From Lysobacterales bacterium (GTDB taxonomy: Bacteria > Pseudomonadota > Gammaproteobacteria > Xanthomonadales > SZUA-36): 64,000 nt of DNA. The stretch lies in the NCBI GenBank assembly GCA_013042915.1, contig JABDPF010000048.1:31641-95640 (forward strand). The letters are read 5' to 3'. The first letter of the stretch is position 1. Each line of letters starts with the position of its first letter. The notes below the pieces were generated by a model. It was not told the origin of the DNA and ran no database searches. It was given only the letters and a program-made list of their open reading frames with translations. The translations under genes were made by a program, and so were the position numbers. Below, piece after piece: positions 36,052-42,939 of the stretch.

Positions 36052-36231
36052 ATGGCGATCTTTCTCGGAACGCTGCTGGTATTCGGCTTAAGTGCGCTGC
36101 TGCTGGCGCTTGGCCTGATTCTGGATCAACGGAAGCTGCAGGGCGGGTGCGGGCACAAGCCCAAGGGCGCGCCCCGCTGCGATGATTGCCCGAACGCCCA
36201 TCGACACATTGATTCAACTGGAGCAACGTGA
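36052..36231 (+). CDS. nqrM: Na+-NQR maturation protein NqrM
   Basis: A 59-aa protein: one membrane helix (MAIFLGTLLVFGLSALLLALGL), then a short soluble tail with cysteines 33, 43 and 46 (GGCG...RCDDC). Family members are needed to assemble the Fe centre of NqrD/NqrE, and a cysteine near position 33 is critical in Vibrio. The open frame can be extended upstream into nqrF, but ATG 36052 gives the normal family N-terminus. Its stop shares one base with the next ATG. Confidence 0.85.
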   Translation: MAIFLGTLLVFGLSALLLALGLILDQRKLQGGCGHKPKGAPRCDDCPNAHRHIDSTGAT

Positions 36232-36641
36232 TGGATTCGATCTTCGTCCGCGACCACATGACCCGCAAGGTGCTGACCCTCCGTCACGACCTCGAAATCA
36301 TGGCGGCCACGCGCAAGCTGGTTGAAAAAGGCTTCTCGGGCGCCCCGGTACTGGACCAGCACGGTCGACTGGTGGGTATTCTGACCGAGCGTGATTGCAT
36401 GAAAGTCGCACTGCATTCCGGCTACCATGACGTGCCTTACGGCTTGGTAAACGACTACATGAGCCCGGACCCCGAATCCGTGACGCCGGACCAAAGCGTG
36501 CTGACCATCGCCGAGAAATTCGTGCGCGGCCGCTATCGGCGCTACCCCGTGCTGGACAACGGGCGGTTGGTGGGCATCATCAGTCGTCGAGACGTGTTGT
36601 GCGCGATGAAAAAAAAATACTCGGCCAAGCGCAGCCGTTAG
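36231..36641 (+). CDS. CBS-domain pair protein
   Basis: A 136-aa cytoplasmic protein made of two CBS motifs (IFVRDHMTRKVLTL...GAPVLDQHGRLVGILTERD and VNDYMSPDPESVTPD...RYPVLDNGRLVGIISRRDVL). Such stand-alone pairs usually bind adenine nucleotides and act as energy sensors. ATG 36231 was preferred to GTG 36228 because GGAG then has normal spacing. As the last gene of the cytochrome-nqr operon it could tune the complex to ATP/AMP or NAD state; that is inference. Confidence 0.85.
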   Translation: MDSIFVRDHMTRKVLTLRHDLEIMAATRKLVEKGFSGAPVLDQHGRLVGILTERDCMKVALHSGYHDVPYGLVNDYMSPDPESVTPDQSVLTIAEKFVRGRYRRYPVLDNGRLVGIISRRDVLCAMKKKYSAKRSR

Positions 36642-36694
36642 CCCGATTTCCGGGTGGTGAGGTATAGTCCCGTCAACGCCCCGGAGGAATGAAC

Positions 36695-38503
36695 ATGTCA
36701 CGCGGTACCCTGTTTCGCTGGGCTGGTTGGTTCGCCCTGTTCAATGCGGTTGTTTTCGGCCTGGTCAGCCTGCGCTACTTCAGCGTTGGCGTGCCGACCG
36801 ACTCGGCGCTATCCGTGCTGTACCTCGTCACGGTCTATGTTGGTCATCACGTGCTGCTGACGACGGTACCGCTTTTCCTGCTGGCCACGCCCCTGATCGT
36901 GCTGTTTCCCCGGAAACGCGCCGTCACCGTGCTAGGCGTGGTGCTGTTCGCCACGATGATCGCACTGATGACGCTAGACAGCCTGCTGTGGTCGCAGAGT
37001 CGTTTTCACATCAATGGACTCACCCTGAAAATACTCGGTTGGCAGAGTTGGGCGTTCGCGGGGTTCATTTTCCTGGTCGGCCTGTTTTTCCAGTCGATGC
37101 TGGCCAAGCAGGCGTGGAACTTCGTGTCGGCTCCGAGAAAACGTCCCGGGCGCCTGGTGAGCATGCTGTGTGTCGCCGCTATCCTGACCTCCCAATTCAT
37201 CCACGCCTGGGCGGACGCCGCGTACTACGTGCCGGTTACCGGGCTTGGCCAGGTGCTGCCGGTCTACAAGGGCGTCACCGCCAAAAAAATCATGGCCCGA
37301 ACCGGCCTGGTCGATATAGAGGAGAGCCGTGAGCGGGAGCTGGCCCGGCGCGTGGCGCAACGGCTGGACGAGTCTTCCGACCGCTTGCTGAATTATCCCG
37401 TCGAGCCGTTGCAGTGTGGGAAGGGCAGCGGTCTCAACCTGCTGATGATCGTCGTGGACTCCATGCGTGGCAGCGCGCTCAACGACCGGTTTGCGCCGAA
37501 CATCGCCCGGTATGCAGCGCAAGAGGCTATCAATTTCCGCAACCATTTCAGCGGCGGAAATTCCTCGCGAATGGGCATGTTTAGCCTGTTTTACGGCTTG
37601 CCTCCCGGCTACTGGGCGAGTTTCTCGTCGCTGCAGCGGTCCAGCGTCATGATCGACGAATTGCAATCCAGGGATTACCAGCTGGGGCTGTTCAGCAGCT
37701 CTACCATGTATCGCCCCGTAGTTCTGGATCGAACGGCTTTCGCCAATGTGCCGAACCTTCGCATCATGACGGAACCGGCTTCGGACCCCGGCTGGAAGCG
37801 TGACCGAACGCTGACGGACGAGTGGTATGGATGGCTAGATGAGCGCGCACCGGATCGGTCATTTTTCGGCTTCCTGTTCTATGACTCGGCCATGTCCAGT
37901 AGCGTGCCGCCTGATTATCCATACGCCTTTGCGCCGACCGGAGATACCCGGCTGGAGACCAATCGCGCGGTCTACAATACAGCCGTCCACTATGTCGACG
38001 GTATCGTCGGCGAGGTGCTGGAAGACCTCGCAAATCGTGGCCTGGCGGACAACACGGTGGTCCTGATCACTGCGGATCACGGTCAAGAATTCGGCGAAAG
38101 CGCCGCCAACCTCGAAAGACACGGCTCGGGTTTTACACGTCAACAGCTGGTCACCCCGATGGTGCTGGCGTGGCCGGGTCGGCAAGGCGGCGTCGCTTAC
38201 GACCATCGCAGTTCCCACTACGACATCGTTCCGACCCTGATGCAGGAACTGTTTGCCTGCAGCAATCCGGCTTTCGATTACGCCGTCGGACGCAACCTGT
38301 TCGAACTTCAGCCCTGGCCCTGGATGGTGGCCGGAAGCTACTTCAACTACGCGGTGCTCGAACCGGACCAGGTGACGGTAACCTACCCCAACGGCCTGTA
38401 CGAGGTGCGTGACTTGGATTACCGCTTGCGGCCCGACCCGGTGTTTCGCGGCGATGTGCTCGAGGCCGTCTCGGAGCAGAACGCGCGGTTTTTCACCGAC
38501 TGA
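36695..38503 (+). CDS. YejM/PbgA-like inner-membrane protein (DUF3413 plus sulfatase fold)
   Basis: A 602-aa protein with five N-terminal helices (about 1-175) followed by a periplasmic alkaline-phosphatase/sulfatase-fold domain (LNLLMIVVDSMRGSAL, FSGGNSSRMGMFSLFYGLP, LITADHGQEFGE, HGSGFTRQQLVTPMV). Same build as E. coli YejM (PbgA/LapC), which controls LPS synthesis through LapB/FtsH and contacts lipid A rather than acting as an enzyme. ATG 36695 is used because GGAGG (36683-36687) is seven bases upstream; ATG 36689 is too close. The metal-site residue after the N-terminal Asp is not obvious, in keeping with a non-enzymatic role. Confidence 0.85.
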   Translation: MSRGTLFRWAGWFALFNAVVFGLVSLRYFSVGVPTDSALSVLYLVTVYVGHHVLLTTVPLFLLATPLIVLFPRKRAVTVLGVVLFATMIALMTLDSLLWSQSRFHINGLTLKILGWQSWAFAGFIFLVGLFFQSMLAKQAWNFVSAPRKRPGRLVSMLCVAAILTSQFIHAWADAAYYVPVTGLGQVLPVYKGVTAKKIMARTGLVDIEESRERELARRVAQRLDESSDRLLNYPVEPLQCGKGSGLNLLMIVVDSMRGSALNDRFAPNIARYAAQEAINFRNHFSGGNSSRMGMFSLFYGLPPGYWASFSSLQRSSVMIDELQSRDYQLGLFSSSTMYRPVVLDRTAFANVPNLRIMTEPASDPGWKRDRTLTDEWYGWLDERAPDRSFFGFLFYDSAMSSSVPPDYPYAFAPTGDTRLETNRAVYNTAVHYVDGIVGEVLEDLANRGLADNTVVLITADHGQEFGESAANLERHGSGFTRQQLVTPMVLAWPGRQGGVAYDHRSSHYDIVPTLMQELFACSNPAFDYAVGRNLFELQPWPWMVAGSYFNYAVLEPDQVTVTYPNGLYEVRDLDYRLRPDPVFRGDVLEAVSEQNARFFTD

Positions 38504-38561
38504 TTCCTTTGTTCCGGGTGGCCGGCGGCACCCGCCCAGGGCCGGGCTAACTCGAAATTGC

Positions 38562-38590
38562 TTGTATTTCAGTGCCTAGGTAGCTATTCT
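38562..38590 (+). promoter_or_regulatory. possible promoter with long leader for the cold-shock gene
   Basis: TTGTAT (38562-38567) and TATTCT (38585-38590) are spaced 17 bases. If used, the mRNA would have a leader of about 165 bases before the csp ATG, similar in length to the regulatory leader of E. coli cspA. The match is only moderate. Confidence 0.35.
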
Positions 38591-38764
38591 GACCGCTCGG
38601 GATCGGGTTCCAAGTACCAGTGTGGTCTGGACCGGCCCGAAACTCAGTTTGGTTGAAAGTCATAAAGGTCGTCTCAGAAGTTTCCCCAAAGATATCTCCT
38701 GGATCCAGATTTTTTTGAATACAGCCATCCGTTTCATTTGTTTAATTTTTATAGGAAAGAAAGA

Positions 38765-38971
38765 ATGGCAACAGGTAACGTAAAGTGGTTCAACGAGTCC
38801 AAGGGATTCGGTTTCATTTCACCCGAAGATGGCGGCAAGGACGTATTCGTCCATTTCTCCGCGATCAAGGCTGATGGTTTCCGCACACTGGCAGAAGGCC
38901 AGGCAGTGAATTTCGACGTGGAGGACGGCCCGAAAGGTCCCCAGGCCTCCAACGTGACGCTCGCTGGCTGA
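38765..38971 (+). CDS. cold-shock protein (CspA family)
   Basis: A 68-aa single CSD protein: [20 protein letters not shown], with RNP1 KGFGFI and RNP2 VFVHF intact, ending [11 protein letters not shown]. It binds single-stranded RNA/DNA and acts as an RNA chaperone. ATG 38765 follows AGGAAAG; the upstream frame from 38738 adds a non-family nonapeptide. Confidence 0.95.
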   Translation: MATGNVKWFNESKGFGFISPEDGGKDVFVHFSAIKADGFRTLAEGQAVNFDVEDGPKGPQASNVTLAG

Positions 38972-38986
38972 GGCGAGCCTGAAGTT

Positions 38987-39017
38987 CGAAAAAACCCCGC
39001 TTCGGCGGGGTTTTTTT
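38987..39017 (+). terminator. Rho-independent terminator of the csp gene
   Basis: AACCCCGC, UUCG-type tetraloop (TTCG), GCGGGGTT, followed by seven T. The UUCG-like loop is among the most stable. It lies 22 bases after the csp stop. Confidence 0.95.
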
Positions 39018-39039
39018 GTCCGCGATTTCCTGGGGGCAT

Positions 39040-39067
39040 AAAAAAACCGCCCCACGGGGGGGCGGTT
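39040..39067 (-). terminator. Rho-independent terminator of the fasciclin gene
   Basis: On the minus strand AACCGCCCC...GGGGCGGTT with a short loop, followed by a T run (plus-strand A run 39040-39046). It is 38 bases beyond the fasciclin stop and back-to-back with the csp terminator. Confidence 0.88.
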
Positions 39068-39105
39068 CAGCGGAGTGCCAGGCATGGCACTGGGGGGAGA
39101 TTGAC

Positions 39106-39777
39106 TCATTCAGCAAACGGGTTGAACGGCAGCATTACGGTATCGATAACGTGGATGACACCGTTGCTCGCATTAATATTAATCAATGACGGTACCGGGC
39201 TGACCATCTGGTAGGCGCCGTCCATGATCGTCAGGTTCGGGAAGCTGGTAATGGATCCCGCAGCCAACATATCGATGGTCTTCGGGTTGTTTTTGTTGAA
39301 GACACTGTTTGAAAAGCGGCGGTCCTCAGTCAGGTGATATGCAAGTACCGTGAAAAGAGTTCCGTCGCCGAGCAGCGCGTCAACGGCGCACGTGGTTTCC
39401 GGAGATGTTCCTTCCAAGCCGAGGTCGAGCTCGTCATTAAGCGTTAACTGTAGATTGCGGAAGGCCTGGTTGGTCGGCGCAAACAGCGTGTACTTGTCGG
39501 AGCCGGTCAGCAAACCCACCACCGTAGCGGCATCATTCTCTGACAGGCAGCCGACAGCGGCAAGCAGGTAGGCGAACTCGCCAACTTCCTCGTCTACGTT
39601 TTCAAAGCCCATCCCGTTCACGTTTAGGGCGATCTCGAGAATGTTGTCAGCGCCGGGCTTGCCGGGCTTCACTTTTCCAGCTGGCGGACCGGCAAAAACG
39701 CTCCCTGCAAAAATCAGGGCGGCACTGGCGATGAAGGTCGTGGTGATCGTTTTCAAGTTGGTAGAACTCTTGTACAT
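39106..39777 (-). CDS. exported fasciclin (FAS1) domain protein
   Basis: A 223-aa protein with a signal peptide (up to about residue 30, AGSVFAG) and one FAS1 domain. H1 and H2 boxes appear as YTLFAPTNQAFRNL and ASNGVIHVIDTVMLP, with YHL in between (VLAYHLTEDRRF). FAS1 domains mediate adhesion between proteins or to surfaces. Two cysteines (VGCLSEN and TTCAVD) may form a disulfide. ATG 39777 follows AGAGGGAT. A single-gene unit with its own terminator. Confidence 0.85.
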   Translation of the reverse strand: MYKSSTNLKTITTTFIASAALIFAGSVFAGPPAGKVKPGKPGADNILEIALNVNGMGFENVDEEVGEFAYLLAAVGCLSENDAATVVGLLTGSDKYTLFAPTNQAFRNLQLTLNDELDLGLEGTSPETTCAVDALLGDGTLFTVLAYHLTEDRRFSNSVFNKNNPKTIDMLAAGSITSFPNLTIMDGAYQMVSPVPSLININASNGVIHVIDTVMLPFNPFAE

Positions 39778-39963
39778 GTCAATCCCTCTCATGGTTTGAT
39801 ACGATAATTAAATTTGGTCACTTCCTTTTAAAAAATCAGATTCCGTCCTAACTCGAGATATACTTTACGTATAGATATGTGAAGGGCGTGTGAAGGTGAT
39901 TTTACGGGCTTGTGTCAGGGTCGTCCCGATTTGCGATAATCGGGTAACGACTAAGCAACGGAC

Positions 39964-41175
39964 ATGAGTATGGCGCAGACACCAAGGCCCCTGGACGGTA
40001 TTCGCGTACTGGAAGTCGGCCAGTTATTGGCGGGCCCCTTCGCCGGCAGTATGCTGGCTTATTACGGCGCCGAGGTGATCAAGGTGGAACCGCCGGGTGA
40101 CGGCGACCCACTGCGTCAGTGGCGTATCCTCGATGAAGAGGGCACTTCCTATTGGTGGCGCAGCCTGGGGCGTAACAAGAAATGCGTCACGGCCGATCTC
40201 AAAACAGAGGAAGGACGGGACCTGGTGCGGCGGCTTGCCGGGAAATGCGAGGCCCTGGTCGAAAATTTCCGGCCCGGCGTGATGGAGCGATGGGGACTGG
40301 GCCCGGCCGACCTGTGGCAGGCCAACCCGGGTCTCGTCTATGCGCGTATCTCCGGTTACGGGCAGGACGGTCCCTACGCGTCCAGGCCGGGTTTCGCCTC
40401 GGTTTGCGAGGGTGTAGGCGGTCTGCGCTACGTGAACGGTCAGCCCGGCGAGGCGCCAATGCGTCCCAATCTCAGTCTCGGGGATTCGATCGCTGGTCTG
40501 CATGCGGCGCTCGGTATCGTAATGGCATGCCTGTATCAGGCCCGTCATCCCGGGTCGCGAGGCCAGGTTATCGACACCGCGCTGTACGAAGCCAGCTTCA
40601 ATCTGTTGGAGGGTGTAATTCCCGAATACGATGGCGCCGGAGTGGTGCGTCAGCCCTCGGGGTCTACCCTGACCGGCATCGTGCCGACCAATACCTATCG
40701 CTGCGCCGACGGCCGCTTCATCATTATCGGCGCCAACGGAGATTCCATTTTCAAGCGCCTGTGCCAGGCCATGGGCCGGCCAGACATGGGCGCCGACATC
40801 CGCCTGACACACAATGCCGGGCGGGTCGAACACGAGTCCGAGATCGACCAGGCCATCGAGCAATGGACCGCTTCGCTCGGTTCAGCCGAGGTGCTGGCCT
40901 CTCTGGAACAGGCACGGGTGCCGTCAGGGCCGATTTACAGCGTCGCCGACATGATGGGTGATCCCCATTTCAACGCAAGAGGTCTGTTCGAGGAGGTCGA
41001 CGTGAACGGTGAGCCCCTGAAAGTTCCCGCCATGGTGCCCAAGTTCAGCGACACGCCGGGTCGCACGGAATGGGCCGGGCCGGAGGTTGGTTCGTTCAAC
41101 GGCGAGGTCTACGGGGAGTTGCTGGGGTTGAGCGAGGCCGAGCTCGCCGAACTGGCCGAAAAAGGCATTTTGTAG
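39964..41175 (+). CDS. CaiB/BaiF family (class III) CoA-transferase
   Basis: A 403-aa cytoplasmic enzyme that moves CoA between carboxylic acids. It begins LDGIRVLEVGQLLAGPFAGSMLAYYGAEVIKVEPPGDGD, typical for the family, and the catalytic aspartate is Asp174 in NLSLGDSIAGLHA. Residues RNKKCVTADLKTEEG and NPGLVYARISGYGQDGPY are also family hallmarks. ATG 39964 has no strong Shine-Dalgarno and ATG 39970 is a possible alternative. No pathway partner lies nearby, so the acyl substrate cannot be inferred. It converges with soeC. Confidence 0.92.
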   Translation: MSMAQTPRPLDGIRVLEVGQLLAGPFAGSMLAYYGAEVIKVEPPGDGDPLRQWRILDEEGTSYWWRSLGRNKKCVTADLKTEEGRDLVRRLAGKCEALVENFRPGVMERWGLGPADLWQANPGLVYARISGYGQDGPYASRPGFASVCEGVGGLRYVNGQPGEAPMRPNLSLGDSIAGLHAALGIVMACLYQARHPGSRGQVIDTALYEASFNLLEGVIPEYDGAGVVRQPSGSTLTGIVPTNTYRCADGRFIIIGANGDSIFKRLCQAMGRPDMGADIRLTHNAGRVEHESEIDQAIEQWTASLGSAEVLASLEQARVPSGPIYSVADMMGDPHFNARGLFEEVDVNGEPLKVPAMVPKFSDTPGRTEWAGPEVGSFNGEVYGELLGLSEAELAELAEKGIL

Positions 41176-41236
41176 GAGGGGCGCAAGCCGCGATCAGGCC
41201 GCAGTGGGTCCAGGTTGCGACCGGCCCCGACCGGGG

Positions 41237-42181
41237 TCAGACCGAACGGCCGTAATACAGCGTCACCAGGTGCCGGGCTTCGGCGAAGAACAGCCAGCGC
41301 TCGTTGACGATCCCAAGCGCCCCCGAGATTACCGCAACAAGCAGCAAGGCAATTTGCACCGGTCCCTGCAGCGCGCCTGCGAGCAGAAGCAGAACCGCCG
41401 GTACGACGAGGCCGCTGAGCAGCGACAGTCGGCGCAGACGGGCCGCGTGCTTGCGCGCCACCTGGTAGCCCATCTCTTTGAGCAAGTAGTTTTCGGATGT
41501 GTGCGGCGCTTCGAGCTGGGTCACCGTGCCCAGGTGGCCCAGGCCGGTGGCGGTGCCGGTATCGCTGGGTGGCGTCGCGCTGTCGATATAACGCCAGTAG
41601 TACCACTTCACCACCCAGGCCACCAACAGGACCGTCGCGATCAGCAGCAGATCGCTCATCCCGGCCGCACCCGAAAGGCCCAGTGCGGCGCTGAACAGCA
41701 ACCCGCCGCTGGCCAGCGCCAACAGCAAGTACACCGGCGTAACGAAGCCGTTGCTCCAGCGGGGGATGGTGTTGAGCGAGGCGTAAATCATGCTGGTGGT
41801 ATACACCGTAACCAGGGACAGCAGCAGAGTCGCCGCGGCGGCCGCCATCATCAGCGTCGCGGAGACGCCGTCCCAGACCCAACCCGCGGTGAACACCAAG
41901 GCAGCCGGATAGGTGAGTATTGCGGCCACGCCCTCGCGGCTCAGCCAGGACGAGCGCCACTGGGTGAAGGCTCTCCAGGCGCGTTCCGGATGGCCAAGGT
42001 GAAAGGTCGATGACATCAGGCCGATGGTGACCAGGACCAGTGCCAGCAGGCAGGCGGCCAGGCCGGTCGCGGGCCCGATTTCCCAGGCGCCGCTGAGGCG
42101 CGCCAGCGCCAGCCAGACCAGCAGACCGTAGCCTGCGCCGGATGCTGATGTGAAGAGAATGACGGAATAAGCAGGATGCAT
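41237..42181 (-). CDS. soeC: SoeC/DmsC-like membrane anchor subunit
   Basis: A 314-aa protein with about eight membrane helices, of the DmsC type (MHPAYSVILFTSASGAGYGLLVW at the N-terminus, TFHLGHPERAWRAFTQWRSSWLSRE in the first loop). Such anchors take electrons from the Fe-S subunit to the quinone pool. Third gene of a three-gene molybdoenzyme operon, eleven bases after the Fe-S subunit. Assignment to sulfite dehydrogenase SoeABC rests on the catalytic subunit. Confidence 0.7.
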   Translation of the reverse strand: MHPAYSVILFTSASGAGYGLLVWLALARLSGAWEIGPATGLAACLLALVLVTIGLMSSTFHLGHPERAWRAFTQWRSSWLSREGVAAILTYPAALVFTAGWVWDGVSATLMMAAAAATLLLSLVTVYTTSMIYASLNTIPRWSNGFVTPVYLLLALASGGLLFSAALGLSGAAGMSDLLLIATVLLVAWVVKWYYWRYIDSATPPSDTGTATGLGHLGTVTQLEAPHTSENYLLKEMGYQVARKHAARLRRLSLLSGLVVPAVLLLLAGALQGPVQIALLLVAVISGALGIVNERWLFFAEARHLVTLYYGRSV

Positions 42182-42192
42182 GTTTTCTCTCC

Positions 42193-42939
42193 CTACCGTG
42201 ACAGCTTCTTGTCCAGCCAGCTGAAGAAATCGCTGGAGGCCTTACTGTCCTCGGCGGCCTGCAAGCGGGCTGCGGCGCCGGTATCGCCGGCCTGGGTCTT
42301 GCGGGGTCGAGGCGGAAGATAACGGTTGACCGGTTCATAGCCCGTTTCGGGCATCAACTGGAAACCGCCGCGTTTGGCGACCAGTTTCGAGATGTCGGAT
42401 TCCGGGTCGCCCAGGTCGCCGAAGTGGCGCGCGTTCGTCGGGCAGGTGATCACGCAGGCCGGTTGGCGCTCGCTCGCTTCGAGGTTTTCGTTGTAGATGC
42501 GGTCAATACACAGTGTGCATTTTTTCATGATGCCGTCGGTTTCGTCGTACTCGCGCGCGCCGTAGGCGCAGGCCCAGGAGCACAGCTTGCAGCCGATGCA
42601 TTTCTCGGCGTCGACCAGCACGATGCCGTCTTCCTCGCGCTTGTAGGAAGCACCGGTGGGACAGACCGTGACGCAGTCCGGTTGTTCGCAGTGCAGGCAG
42701 GAGCGCGGGAAATTAACCGTCCGAGTGTCGTTGCCGTTGTCGGTTTCGTAGACGTGTACGCGGTTGAACCAGACGCCGTCGGGGTCGGCCCCGTAGGCGT
42801 CGAGGTCGGTCAGCGGGGCCGAGTGGCCGCCGGTGTTCCATTCCTTGCAGTTCACCGCGCAGGCGTGACAACCGACGCAGATGTCAAGGTCGGTGACCAG
42901 GCCGAGCTTCTTTTTCGTGGCCTTCGGCAGCATCGTCAT
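42193..42939 (-). CDS. soeB: SoeB-like four-cluster Fe-S subunit
   Basis: A 248-aa ferredoxin-like protein with sixteen cysteines in four cluster motifs: CVGCHACAVNC, CLHCEQPDCVTVCP, CIGCKLCSWAC and CTLC...CVITCP. This is the DmsB/SoeB layout of four [4Fe-4S] clusters joining the Mo subunit to the membrane anchor. No signal peptide; it is cytoplasmic. ATG 42939 overlaps the catalytic subunit's stop by four bases. Confidence 0.75.
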   Translation of the reverse strand: MTMLPKATKKKLGLVTDLDICVGCHACAVNCKEWNTGGHSAPLTDLDAYGADPDGVWFNRVHVYETDNGNDTRTVNFPRSCLHCEQPDCVTVCPTGASYKREEDGIVLVDAEKCIGCKLCSWACAYGAREYDETDGIMKKCTLCIDRIYNENLEASERQPACVITCPTNARHFGDLGDPESDISKLVAKRGGFQLMPETGYEPVNRYLPPRPRKTQAGDTGAAARLQAAEDSKASSDFFSWLDKKLSR

